Of a stretch of 64,000 bases of DNA, positions 47,973 through 60,562 are shown one piece after another. Position 1 is the stretch's first letter; every line of letters starts with the position of its first letter. Source of the DNA: Epiperipatus broadwayi. Taxonomy: Eukaryota; Onychophora; Udeonychophora; Euonychophora; Peripatidae. Location of the stretch: positions 8,346,499-8,410,498 of the forward strand of contig JAQFVV010000012.1 of the NCBI GenBank assembly GCA_028023455.1, given 5' to 3'. The notes beneath the pieces are model-generated. The model searched no databases. It saw only the letters and a list, made by a program, of their open reading frames with translations, and was not told the origin of the DNA. The translations under genes and the position numbers were made by a program.

Positions 47973-49515
47973 AAATTTATTAAAGGCACATGTATGTGTG
48001 TGTAGAAAGGATTGGCTGAGATTCTAGAAAATTCTGAAAAACAGATTATTTAAATTCATCTAGTAAAATTCCTGAACATTTTTATTTTATAAAGTTTATA
48101 AAGGCAGATGACTCATAGGGCATAAGTACATTTATATTTGTTATTGAAACTTTATCTAATTTATGAAAATTAAGGTAATGACTTTGTATTATATATGTAC
48201 AAGAATGTTTTTTTTTAATATTTGGCCTGGTGGCAAAAAGGTGTTAATTGATACTTAATTGGTGCAAGGAATGCATTAGACAAAAGATATTAAAATTCAG
48301 AAAATTTTCCTAATTAATAAACAAGTACAGGATTAGATTGTAATTAAACTGATCAAAATTGTTAGCAGCAAAAATATATTTTTTAATTAAAATTAATCTG
48401 GATGCCTTTTGTCAAAAGTTGTATAAATATTTCAGAAAATTATCAAAAAATGTTATTGTTGTTCTTCATGAAATATTATTCGAACTGTTCGGGTGAAAGA
48501 AATTCAAAATTGTCAATAGACATTTTAAGAAGTCATTAATTATATGACTCATAGGAGCCATGCAAAATGACCTGCGAGTAGAAGCATATGTCTGTTTTCC
48601 CTTTTCGCCATCTCTGGTTAATGTGAATTTGGAATTCCAATGAAGTTGATGGATTGCTACCCATCTGAAGTCTCCTGACCCATGTACCTGTGCAATGTTC
48701 CTGCCTTCATAAATGAATTCAGCCTGATGATCTGCTAGGCTGTAATTCCAGGAATAAGAAGTCACCTAATCAATTGTCATATTCAGTCAGATGCCTCTCT
48801 CCATAATAACCAATTACTTATTAATATCTGAGGAAAAGGTGATCCAGGACCATGTGAATTGCACTACAATAGCTATGTGGTATTATATTTACATGCCACT
48901 CTACATACCTTGCTGTGTTTATTTTTAAATCATTCACAAAGATAATAAAAGCAGAAACATTTGAGCTGTAGTCATGAGACTCTGCTCACTCAGGTAAAAC
49001 AATTTATATGTATTTGAACTTTTTCTTTTACTTGTATTATTTACTTTATTTAGTTAGTTTTCTTTAATATTTTACTTTAAATGATAAATTAACCTATATC
49101 ATTAAGAGTGATCGAATAGATTGCTAGATGCGGTCATTCTTAAAGTTTACATATATGCTCGATTTTTTATTTGAGAATCAGATGACATAGAGCTATTTTG
49201 TAAACACATTTTTGTTTCTTAAATTCTGAGATAATGAATTAATTAAAAGCATAGAGATATCTTTAACCCTCCTCCCTTGCCTTGCTTAAAGATTTTGTTT
49301 TTGTACAATATAATTGGTTGTGCATTTCAATTTTACTCTTGCAATTATCAAAAGTAGAAAAACAGATATTTTTATAAACAAATATAAGTTGAATTAGTTT
49401 TTGAAAATAATATTAAAAATAAGATTAATTTAGAATTTTCTTAGGGACAAATACAATTTATTTGGTTTACATTAGCTGAGATAAGTTAAGTTTAGCTTTC
49501 ATAACTGTTTCATTC

Positions 49516-49618
<103 letters not shown>

Positions 49619-50829
49619 GACCTCTTGAGATATTGTATAATGTACTTCTTTGTATGTGAGTAAAATCTGTGGGGTGGACCTTCACTTAAGCAGGGATTAT
49701 TTGAATCTTTCTATTCTCTTTTAAATATTTATATGATAAACCATTTAGCCCTTAATTTAGCCAAATAAAATTTTATATGATTGCTTGTTTTTTCTTTTAA
49801 TTTCAGGCTTTCATAGTTAAGAATTATTTATTGCTCATTCTATTTTCAATTAAATTGCATTGCTGAATTATTTATTCTATATTTTTATTAATTCATATTT
49901 GTGTTCCTCAAGCAGATGTTCATTCCTGCTTTGAGAAAATTATTTGCCAATTATTCTTTGGATATGATCATCCTAAAGTTTCATATTCAGGGAATCTTCA
50001 TTGTTATTCATATTATTAACAATGCAGACATTCTTCTTGATAGTAATAATTTCATTACCAGTTGTAGCTCATCCCTGCTTTTTATGATCTTCTGATCTGG
50101 TGAAATTCTTGGGTATGGCAACACCAAGGCAAGCATATCCCATCTATTTCATTATTGGACCTACTCTTCTGTTTTCATAATCTAGCACCAGACTTCATAT
50201 TTTTTATGTATTTGTAAAGTCTGATATTGTAAGTGTGCAGATAGTCATAATTCTAAGTATATTGCAGTCATCTATTAATGATTGTGGTTTAATAGAGTTA
50301 AATAAATACTTCTATCATAACTCTGTTTGATTATTCATTAAGAAGTTAAACCATCATAGAAGGTCCATCCTGGAGATTATTAAAACATATAACATATAGT
50401 CAGTTCCTTTGATATAATTAGTAATAATTAACTGTTTAGTTGCTAATTAATTTCTTTTGGCAACACATTCAATATAATCTGTGAATCTAACCATTTAAAC
50501 CTTAAATTCATTTAAATGCATTTTTTTTGTTATTGTCACTAATAAATTTATTTATGTACACATTAACTCTTGCAATTGTGTCTTGTTTACCACAATTAAT
50601 TTCTTTCTCTCTGATCTTAGTAGGATATAAGAAAAAGGGCATATATGTTAACATCAGATGTGTTGGTCATGTGGAAATTGTCTTGGGGGCATAGGTAATA
50701 AAGATTGACTTTGTATTGTTTGTGGTATTATTTATATTGATGTTACACACAGATGTGTGAGTTAGTAATCATTTCTTGGTTCCTGAGATTAATTTTTACT
50801 GACTATACATATCTGAAATTGTTGAAATA

Positions 50830-50925
50830 AGGTTTTAATTGCCAATAATTAAGGATCACCTCTTTTAAAAATTGGGTATAAATACATCAACTTTTAAACA
50901 TTTAGGAAACACACCAACAGTTAAA
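50830..50925 (-). pseudogene. LINE reverse transcriptase start (separated fragment)
   Basis: VGVFPKCLKVDVFIP with a following FKRGDP-like reading and LISTIS corresponds to the RT opening FP..WK.A.V.PIFKKGD....YRPIS. The match stops at about 50,830, where homology to repeat R starts. The remaining RT appears 3.3 kb away, past R. Confidence 0.65.
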
Positions 50926-51199
50926 GAAAGATTACATAATTAAACTAAATTGAATATAAAAGCAAACTTATTATCTTTAAAAATTTGTGATGGTAATTTA
51001 CCTAAACCAGAAGAGCAAACATTTTTAAAACCCACAATTAAGTGTGATAACTGAATGTCAGAAATATCCGAACAAAAGAAAAAAGTCCAAAATAAATGTA
51101 GAAAACAACTTAAAATTTTAAGATATTAATCCAGGACAAAAAGAAAATCCACTTCAGAATGGCTAATAAATTATTTAATTTAAGATATGTTAATTTCTT

Positions 51200-51890
51200 A
51201 ACATACTTGTAGGCAATTGAATTATCACAAACTACAGATAATTTCAAAAGAATTGCGAAGTGATCCATAATGGCTAATTCACATATGCCAGGTTCATAAT
51301 TATACTGCTGATCAAGTTAAATAAAAATATGATCAATCAGGGATTTACAAGATGGTATTATACATGAAGTTGAGGAATTTATTTGATTAAAATCATAATT
51401 ATATAATAAATCAAATTATCTACAGGTAGAATTATGTTCCCTAACTAATAGGTCAATATTCATATCACCAATTATTCTGCAGAAAATGAATGTAAATTAG
51501 ATAATAAAATACCATGTTCACAAATAAAAGATATAATGGAACTAATACATGATATATAGCAATGAAAGAACTCCATTAGGAAAATTAAATGTTATTAGTA
51601 TAAATTCAGGACTAATAAGTATTAGAACATTGTAAATAAAATTTAAACCAATTTTTATGTAAATCATTACACTTTCGAATATGAACATGCATGCAATGCA
51701 AGAACACTCTTATAATCATGCAAATTATATAAATTGTTTCTCCATGAGAAATCCATGAATCAGACAGAGCAATAAAATCATAAAAACCTAATAGAAGATC
51801 ACTTAGATATATATTTAATTCATGAAAATGAGTTTAAATACTAAGAATATTCATATGAAAATTGTTTAAATATTTTAATAGAATCTTATT
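51200..51890 (-). pseudogene. LINE endonuclease remnant (CR1-like)
   Basis: The minus strand reads MNILSIKTHFHELNIYLSDL with ALSDSWIS close after it (51,795-51,862; N-terminal N.RSL and TETW motif positions). IIGDMNIDLL (near 51,480) is the GDFN motif, SLIDHIFI (near 51,340) is the SLIDHIFTN motif, and CELAIMDHFAI (near 51,270) is the SDH motif with S lost. Many stops occur. Confidence 0.72.
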
Positions 51891-51929
51891 AGATCATATA
51901 TTAGACATTAAAGATCAGAATGATCATAA

Positions 51930-52090
51930 TTCTGCTTTATTTTAATTGAACTACTGGAAGAATTAGTCTCATTTCTGACATAGACTGAACCATTTTGATT
52001 AAATGCTATACCTTGGTACTGATATCGCAGTTTTGGCTTTGTCTTCCAAAAAGCTGTCAAATAGCCAAAGAAACCTGTTCATTAATGTGA
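51930..52090 (-). pseudogene. LINE ORF1 C-terminal domain remnant
   Basis: Minus-strand readings INEQVSLAI, WKTKPKLRYQYQGIAFNQ and NGSVYVRNETNSSS, in frames separated by small shifts, match the baculovirus-FP-like C-terminal domain of LINE ORF1 proteins (INE.L....LF..K......K..W...G.IYVRK.E.S). It lies between the PHD remnant and the endonuclease, as expected. Confidence 0.55.
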
Positions 52091-52515
52091 ATACACTGTC
52101 TGTCACTTTCTAAGGACAAAATATTAGACATAGTTACAACAGATTTCCTCTTACATAAAAATGATCCAGCCATGTTACAAGATGTAAAATGCACAACAAC
52201 AAGTTATGATATACTCAATTTTGTTTTTGTGTAAAATACATGTTCTAAAACATTATTAGAATAATAACCAACTTCTAGTTTTTATCCGCCTTTTTGAAAA
52301 CAATTTGCAGCAGCTATTTAAAATTTTTCCAGAGTCTCAACTTTATCTTTTAATGAAGCTTCATGATTATGCCTGTCAATGTTTGGTATGAAATATCAAA
52401 ATCAGCCAAAATTCTTGAAATAGTTTGAATAAACTCCAATAATGCATTATGAATAGGAAGTAATAATTGCAATTTCTCCATAATTTATTGCAAAACTGAG
52501 TTGTCCAAATCCACA

Positions 52516-52713
52516 TTAGAAGATTGAAAAAGATTTTCTACAAAGAGAACAAAATGTCTCCAGGTTTGGTATCTGCCTGTATATAGTTTCAAATAATATT
52601 AAACAATTGTAGTGCATGTTATCATTATAATCTTGGCAAGAGATATAATTATTATTAGGCAATAAATTGTCACAACTATAACACATAGCCATCATAAGTC
52701 TTTTCAAAATCAA
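52516..52713 (-). pseudogene. LINE ORF1 PHD-like zinc-finger remnant
   Basis: This 65-codon open frame starts MILKRLMMAMCYSCDNLL. It has CYSC, then ISCQDYNDNMHYNC, and ends FCSLC, giving C-x2-C, C, H-x2-C and C-x2-C in PHD order. One expected cysteine of the second pair is replaced (CQDY for C..C). PHD-like fingers are typical of ORF1 in CR1-group LINEs. Confidence 0.6.
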
Positions 52714-52779
52714 TTATATAAAATATAAGGCTTACAAAATTAAAACTTAGCAAATAATATCTTCCAAATATTAGAAAAG

Positions 52780-52826
52780 CATCATCATCATCATAATAAT
52801 AATAATGATGATGATGATGATGATGA
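52780..52826. repeat. (CAT)n-(AAT)n-(GAT)n hairpin microsatellite
   Basis: Five CAT units, a few AAT units and about seven ATG/GAT units follow one another. The CAT and ATG tracts are complementary, so the tract can fold into one long hairpin. Confidence 0.85.
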
Positions 52827-52829
52827 AAC

Positions 52830-55540
52830 TAACATAAAATGGGGAAAAAGTAATATCAGCTTAGTTATGTTTAATATTGGATCTGTTGATTTATAATGAA
52901 TGTGTATTATTAGCGATATAATTTGGAAGTTTTGTTGTGAAAGGCAATGATCATCTGCCATAATAGATAACTTGTTGTTTGTTTGTTTTTGTTTTTTAAA
53001 AATGCTATTCACATTCTTCTTTCCCAAAAAATATTTTGAATGTACAAATTCTTTTTTTTATTATTATTAAATTAATTTTATGGTTAATTTCTTGGAAAGT
53101 CATGTGACATTCGAGAATTCATGTGGCAGACAGAGGTCATAGTTCCAATTAACTGACCAGAAAGATTTGTTTTTCTTTCCTTAAATGGAACCCGTAGCTT
53201 ATGAAATCATCATAGGATAACTTATATAAAAGAATATATTAGATAATTGTCAATAATATTTGTTATTTTGATGAACCAAGATTTCAGGTATTGCTCAGAT
53301 TTAATGCCACAACAGTTGTCAATTGTTTGCATACTCCGTTAAAGTATATTTTTACATATTATCTACGGGATATACATATTATATAGTTTATTTATATATA
53401 TAAATTCAGACCTTTCCATATATATTTATATAAATTCAGTCAGAATTCATCTAATATTAAATAATAAAATTGATAACTTTTCCATTCGTGTTACTAAAGC
53501 ACAGTACGATGCATAACTTTTTAATTAAACACTTTACTGACAAAGAATAATAGTTTATTTTGGCTCCAAACGAATTTTTATGATTTATTATTGAAATAAA
53601 AATTGTAATTTTTTTTTTTAGAACTTGTTTTTAAGAATAAGTTTCTTTTTTATTGGTTTCAGTTCATATATTCTTTTTATTAACTCCATGTTCTTGTCAG
53701 ATATAATTTGGTTTAAATTAGTTTAATGTTAAAAATAAGCTTGAAATTCATAAATCCACGTCAGGAAACTAATCTTATTGGTATAGCCTAGATGTAAACA
53801 TAATTTCATAAACAGAATGGAAATGTTTTAAAAAGAAGTTGAAAATCAGTTTTAAACTTTAAAAAACAGAATACAAGAAATGAATCATTGGAATAATTAT
53901 ATATTACTTTTAAAAAATAAAATTAAATAGGTATATCATTTACTGATTTATTTATATGTAACATATTTAGTCAAATAATCCATACAAGTATATGTCTTTT
54001 ATCCATTAGGGCCTTCTTTATTTAACATGACAGAAGCTATTCTTAGACTTCCATCTATTTAGTTGACCTTCAAATTCTCTGAGCTGTTATAATTATTCAT
54101 AATCTTTTTCTAATTTTTTAAAAATAATAATGCATCTGTCAGCAAATTATTATCTAACATATAAATTGTACACTTTAACTTTTTAAAATATATAATTCTT
54201 TATATACTTTGAATGAACTATATGCCTAATTGCATCTTTACTAAACAATATATATGTATATGCATGCATTTTTACATTGATTCCCCTCTTTTCTTCCAAT
54301 GCATAAGCTTGTGGTTCAGACCTGTAGAGGCCCCTATCTTCGCATTTTCAACCGCACAGGCTTTAGGTTTATTGCCTTACTAAATATTATTGGGAGATAA
54401 TAAATATCTATATGGTTGATTATATGTTTGACAAAAAATTAAATAGTAAATTTCACTGTGAATTTTATTTAATTACAGATTTTAAATGGTAATAGTTATG
54501 GAACAAATAAATATTTTATTATTATATCAGTTTTATTAAATATAGATGTTCAAGGGACAACTGATCAAAGAGACTCATAAATGTTATATTATTCAAATGA
54601 TTTTCAAAATGTCAGAAAAGCAATATCATGATTGTAGCTACTTATAACCTAAACATGTGCTCTTTCAACTTTTACTTGTTGCTAAAGCCATATAGCAGTT
54701 ATCAAAGCTTTCATGTAAGCCACATTCTAAAATATCAGAATATCATTGTGCCATGAAACTAGTTAACAGATACCTGCTCATGATTTATAATTTATAGTAT
54801 TTGAATATATATTTTTAATAAAAACATATGGAAGAGAACAGATGACAGCATTTGTGCCTATTTGAATAATCCATACATTCCATCTCATATGCCATCACTG
54901 TATCAATAGAAGGTATGAAATGATAGAATAAAATCCAACTGATATTAGATTATTCAATCATCATATTTACAAATATATTATGTTTAAAACTATTTTGATC
55001 TGCATCAAAATTTACTGTGGAAATTATTTTCCATATGATAATGGATATCTTAAAATATTCTCGTAAAATTATATTAACTGAAAAATCAATTTTATTATAA
55101 TTATCCGTGAAAACATTTAATCACCATTGTATACCAGTTAGTATCCTCAGAGCACATAAAATCAGAGATACATATGTAGAAAAAATGATGTGCATATAAT
55201 CACGATTAAGCTGAAGAGTACTTATTGATATTCCAATTCCAATATTAATGCATTTAAATGTTTTTTTTTTTTCAAATTATAATATCAGATCTATCATCTG
55301 AATTTAATGTGATAAATATATCAATAAATTTATAATTGCATTGCTAGTTGGTTCTGAAACTAATCTAATGTTGTGATATAAAATATATGGCACAAATAAA
55401 AAGAATCCAGCTTTTATACCAGTTATACTTGATTTTATTTATTTTTATTATTATTTTGTATATATTTAATCTTTTTATTAGCTTTATTAATAAACATATT
55501 TTAATCACATCTGGGTAAATGAGATCTTATTCACATTAAA
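52830..55540. other. AT-rich sequence without recognised feature
   Basis: A short GC-richer patch at about 54,310-54,370 is of unknown nature. No coding region, RNA or repeat family was recognised. Confidence 0.5.
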
Positions 55541-55759
55541 CTTAAGGGCAAAATATTTTTTGGTCTTATTTTTTGATCTTCTACCTTTTCAATTGAATTG
55601 TATGAGTTAGTTTTAATGAAAAAAGAAATTTTGCCTGTGAAAGATTTGAAAATGATGTTTGGTTAAAATATTATAGGAAGTTAATGTTTTTAATGGATAA
55701 ACAAAAATGTATTTTATTTGAGGACTATAATAGAAATGTTAACCTTTCAGGTTATAGTT

Positions 55760-56306
55760 TTTCTAAAGGTATATTAGAAGGTTTATTATGAACCAAGATA
55801 TATGTGTGGCTTTTGAAATAATCATGAGCAGGGATTGTAGCTGATATAGAGGCAGTATGTGATAGTGCTAGTAATAAAGAGCATATAATTAGTAAAATAG
55901 GTCCATACATGAATAGTATAAAAATAGTGAAAAATTATGTTTTAAAAAAATCAATAAAGGATGTGAGAATATTTTCAAATAAAAATAAGTTAATTTGTTC
56001 TCAGGAGAATAAATCTAATACATTTGTCATTATGAATAAGAGTGCATATGATTTGAAATCACAGCAACAAATTGAGAAGTTAAGTATTTATAAAAATAGG
56101 TGATTACAATGTTAAACTGAGAAAAAACAAATTTGTTTTTAATATATTAAGATTACAAGGAAAGATAATTCTTAATACAAAGAAATATGAGATTTATCCA
56201 TCAGTTGCTTTAATACCAAAAATTTTTCCGAATACTAAGACTACTAAAAGTGGTGTTCCATTGAGAATAATGTTGAATTATAATGATGCCAGTGATGAAG
56301 CATGAT
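55760..56306 (+). pseudogene. Penelope-like element RT N-terminal fragment
   Basis: The plus strand reads LKKSIKDVRIFSNKNKLICS and, later in the same open frame (55,909-56,103), TFVIMNKSAYDLKS. In a shifted frame it gives YPSVALIPKIFPNTKT and SGVPLRIMLNYNDAS. In Penelope-like RTs the corresponding segments are an A/DKGN.TVVMD..DY region followed by PK.HK....RPIVS..N.P. The fragment stops there, before RT motif A, and no GIY-YIG domain was seen. It is a 5'- and 3'-truncated, frameshifted remnant. Confidence 0.55.
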
Positions 56307-56699
56307 TTTTTTAGGAACGGAAGTACACTATATCTTTTTTATAATGTTTTTATTTTATTTGCCGCTACATAATAGCTAATATTGAAGTGGTATATTTCCT
56401 TCATTATATACATTTCACCTATTTATTCCAATACCTCTATCTGTGCCATGTCCAAACCCTTAAAGAATCCCCATCCAAAGATGCTAACACTGCTGTATAT
56501 GTGACATTGCACACATAAAAATTAATGTGCAAATATAATGTTTGTAATATAATTGGTATAGCTATATTGCAGCAGATATTTATTCTAAAGTCATATATGT
56601 TTTAATTTAGCGTTTATTTAAATTTAAAAGTCAATTTATATTTTCTACACTTAAAATCACATGTATACTGTGTAGTTCATGTACATCCATGATACATAT
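56307..56699. other. AT-rich spacer before the gypsy element
   Basis: No feature was recognised. The last bases, CATAT at 56,695-56,699, would be the target duplication of the gypsy element if repeated beyond its other end, which lies outside the window. Confidence 0.5.
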
Positions 56700-58350
56700 T
56701 GAACCAAACGCTTCTCAACTCCATCTAAAATTAACACTTAAATACGGGAAACAACAACAACTATTGACAAAAAAAATATCAATTAATATTTTATTTACTT
56801 TGTCCTCCTAAACTTTCCTTCCAGAAAGTGGTTGGTTTTCAGGTAAAGTGTCAACTATCATTAGTAGCGAACTACTAATAACACCCAATGCTCGTCTACC
56901 AAAAATACACTGACCAAATAAACACTTTATTTTATTTTTAAAAAAAGAAAGAAAATCCCTTAGGTGCCAGCTAATTATGTTAGAATTAGCATGTCTATCT
57001 GATCAGCATAATTTGGTACCTGAAATCCCCGCTAGCTCAATCGGTTTCCAACCACCCACTAATAAACAAACAAAAAGGTATCTTAAATGCCCCCTCGAAG
57101 CTACTACTACTTTTTAAAAAAACTAAATAATTCCCTGAACCATTCAAAATAATACTTCAATCCTTTAAAACCAATAATAATAACATTATACTGAATGCCA
57201 AAACATTTATATCTTTAAATTAGCGAATCTATTCCTGAAATACTATTATTAATAATTAGATTTTTTTCCTCCTACTTTTATTAAGAAAATAAATATTTAT
57301 ACTTACCTGCACGTATCAAAATAAACATAAATATTTTTAGAAAAAATAATTTAAGTGGGGTTTTTTTTTATTTAAAATAAATTAATCGTTTTATCTTATA
57401 ATGAAACACACACACTTCTTTTTTAAAAATTAAAATAAACCATTTTAATATATTACTTTAGCAAATAAATTATACACGTTACATTATATTTTATTTCTTT
57501 TTTCTTTAAGTTTAAAAAAATCAAATCACACATACATGCATACCATTGTTTCAAAAATATTATTTAATAATAGAAGCTGATTTTATTTATTTTATTATTG
57601 CACATATTATCTTTTGAAGTTTAAAATTTTATTTTTAAGATTAATTCATAAAGTTCAAAGTTCTTTCTAATAAAGTCTATTTTTATTTTAAGAAGAAATC
57701 GAGAATGTTAAGATATCAAAGTCAATAATTACCTAGATTTTTAATACGATGGAAACAGCATAATGGAATTATTTTCTAACTCATTTACGACCGGTAAACG
57801 ACTCCTCCGTAGATCCTGTGACATAGTATGATTTTTGTGGCTGGTTTGATGTACACACACTCCATTGTTCATTTAGTCTATATAAACATGATCACTTTCT
57901 GAACTAATTGCAGGGGTCGACTGCATACTACGTTGGTTTTAACAATGCAACATTTTTTTGAGATATTACTTCAGAAAATATTTTATTAAAATGAGAAAGA
58001 CAGACCCAGAATAATAAAATGTTGAGCTATTTATACTGTTTTAAACAATGGAAAACTTTATTAGCAGCAGCATCTTTAGTCTCATGAAATAAAATCAGCT
58101 TTTGCGTCTATTTTTTATTAAAAATCACATACACACACATATATATTTAATTATTTTATTATAAGATAAAACAAAATCTCTTTATTATTTTATTATAAGT
58201 TCATTTAAAAAATATTAAATCATTTTTTTATTACAAAACTTTTTCTTCCCTCTTTTAAACAAAAAAAAATCTTATTATTTTAAAAAGTGTTTACAGTTTA
58301 TTTTTCTTATTATTTTAAAAGCGTTCACAGTTTATTTTTATTTAATAACA
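56700..58350 (-). repeat. Gypsy B 3' LTR (1,651 bp)
   Basis: The plus-strand edges are TGAACC...TAACA, so the LTR has TG...CA ends. The left edge is fixed by alignment with the second LTR at 62,632; the right edge is set by the polypurine tract next to it. CTATATAAACATG at about 57,878-57,890 is a TATA-like motif on the plus strand, opposite to the element's coding direction. The LTR has no open frame with a domain. Confidence 0.85.
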
Positions 58351-58351
58351 A

Positions 58352-58378
58352 ATTCCCCCTCCCCCTGCTCTTTAGTTT
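58352..58378 (-). promoter_or_regulatory. Polypurine tract of gypsy B
   Basis: On the minus strand AAAGAGCAGGGGGAGGGGGA precedes the LTR edge by a few bases. The tract primes plus-strand DNA synthesis in LTR elements and its position supports the LTR boundary at 58,350. Confidence 0.8.
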
Positions 58379-58630
58379 TTACATTTTATTCTCTCAATTT
58401 TAAATTTTTATATTTTAAAACATGGGATTTATAATAAATTAATTACATATCAATGTACTTTGGTACATTATCTCCGTCCCTCCTCTGAAACTAAAATATC
58501 ATTCTGAGCATTTTAGTTTTCCCAGAATTTAAACCTATAAACAATCTAGTTTTATTTATTTAACATTTGTTTAACTGTACATGTGTATTCCCATATATTC
58601 ACTATAACCCCCATCCCATTATAGATTTAT

Positions 58631-59662
58631 TTATTTATTCTTTTTTTTTTTTAGTAATTGTAAAGATCGAGCATTGAACGTTCCTTTTTTCTCCGACCCT
58701 TGAGCAATTTCAAATGCATTATTTCCATATTCCTTTATAATCTTATAAGGCCCATCATATATTGGCTGAAATTTTTTATATATTCCCTTTTCCGGATGAC
58801 TTACTGGATTTACCCTTACCATAACATTATCTCCCAACTTAAACACATATCTAACCCTCCCTTGTCTCTTTTGCCTTATACTACCCATCTTTCTAAGCCT
58901 ATAGCATGCCTTATCAACATCTTTTTTCTTGTCAATATATGGCACTTTAACCGGTAAAATAGTTTTGAATGGATATGGAATATTCTTTCCTTGATGAAGT
59001 CTAATGGGCTCGAATCCTGTTGATTCATTCTTTGACCAATTTATCATGTCAGCTATTCTCGTTGCCTCCTTCACCCATCCATGATGATTATTCTGTAAAT
59101 ACACATGAAATAAATATCCCAGTTCTCTCATTACTCATTCACATGGGTTGGATTGCATATTATGAATTGAAGTGAGTATATGTCTTATCTTATGATGCTC
59201 CATCCATCTTTTTTATTTGTCAGACATAAAAGGCGTTCCAAGATCCGACATTGTTTGTCCTGGAATTTCCACATCTCGAAAATGTTGATGTTCAAGGACC
59301 TTTATAGTCTATCTAGCATCAGCCTGCACCACCGGGTAAATAGCTACAAACTTAGAAAAAACGTTATAAGTTACAACCAGATATTTTTTCCAATTAAATT
59401 GAGGTAATGGTCCATAAAAGTCTATTGCCAATAAACTATTCGGCTGATATGCGTATATCAGTCTCAAAGGTCCCTTATTTGACATATTTGGAGGTTTGGT
59501 TTTTGTACACCCTAGACACCCCTCAATGATGTTTAAGACACTCCTATACATACTCGGCCAATAAAACCAGTTATTTATCCATCCTTCAATTTTACTTGCC
59601 CCATAATGTCCGTACTTTTCATGTATGTACTTAATCATCTGTTTTCGCATAACTATTGGCAA
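58631..59662 (-). pseudogene. pol: Gypsy B integrase, three in-frame stops
   Basis: The frame runs from 59,662 to 58,631 without a shift but with three stops (about 59,309, 59,235 and 59,132). The N-terminal zinc finger shows YIHEKYGHYG and CLGCTKT. The catalytic core has LAIDFYGPLP (first D), TMSDLGTPF (second D) and SNPCE before VMRELG (E); the last stop stands where an arginine CGA codon would be expected. The C-terminal domain contains GPYKIIKEYGNNAFEI, the GPY/F module. The protein would cut and join element DNA into the genome; this copy cannot make it whole. Confidence 0.88.
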
Positions 59663-59912
59663 AACAATTCACGTAACTTTACTATCTTTCACTTTATGCT
59701 GCAAAAGCCCATCTTTTAAACAATATCATTTTCTATCTTTCCATAATGTATTATTTATGGGTCTACCTACAGATTATTGATGCAAATAGAATATTATTTG
59801 TTTACATTCTGCATCCTTTTCTTGTAACTCTTAACCTTTTCAAACCACATTCCATCTCTTCACCTTGATGTATTTCTGCCATTGCTATATATGCATTATT
59901 ACAATTTAAATG

Positions 59913-60476
59913 TCATGTCTGATGTTCTATCGGGTATCGACTTAAAGCATCTGCCGCCATATTGTCTTTGCCTGGACAATACTGTATACTATAATCGAAC
60001 TCTTGCAAAAACAGACTCCATCGGATCAATCTACTATTTGTCAGAAAACTATGATTGAGAAACTCAAGGCTCCTGTGATCAGTGATCACTACCACCTGTG
60101 ATCCTATCAAGTATTGCCTAAATTTTTTGAAAGCCCACACAATCGCTAAAGCCTCTCTCTCAGTTATGGTATAATTTTTCTCTGGCCCATTTAATAAACG
60201 ACTTACAAAGAAAAGCACCCCATACTTCCCATCATCTTGTATTTGAGATAACATAGCCCCCAACCCGATTCCACTACTATCCATTTGTACTATGAATGGT
60301 TTATCAAAGTCTGGATATGTCAACATGACTTCCCTTAAAAACCCTTTTTTTACACTTTCAAAACTGCGCTCTTGTTGCTCTTCCCACACCCATTTTTGAT
60401 CTTTCCTTAATAACTGCAACAAAGGCTCCATATCTGAGGAAAAAGTTTTATAAAACCGATTGAAAAAATTACACAA
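59913..60476 (-). pseudogene. pol: Gypsy B RNase H and RT thumb/connection
   Basis: The open stretch of 187 codons starts with CNFFNRFYKTFS (RT thumb). RNase H follows with FIVQMDSSGIGLGAML (catalytic D), ITEREALAIVWAF (E) and VVITDHRSLEFL (D). It ends GKDNMAADALSRYP, the conserved NVADALSR tail. In catalytic positions the domain looks intact. It is separated from RT by a stop and a frameshift, and from integrase by a broken stretch (59,663-59,912). Confidence 0.9.
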
Positions 60477-60562
60477 CCCAAGAAAAGACTTGATGTCTTT
60501 CTTCTTCGTTGGCTGGGAAAGTTTTGTATAGCTTGAATTTTCTCTGGATTTGGAGATATTCC

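Noticed and set aside
48466-48765. 99-codon open frame as a gene
   Set aside because: It lies in repeat R copy 2; the matching block in copy 1 (about 6,880-7,330) has no corresponding open frame, and no domain was recognised.
58352-58630. Envelope gene downstream of integrase in gypsy B
   Set aside because: Fewer than 300 bases separate integrase from the 3' LTR and they contain no open frame, so this is not an envelope-carrying element.
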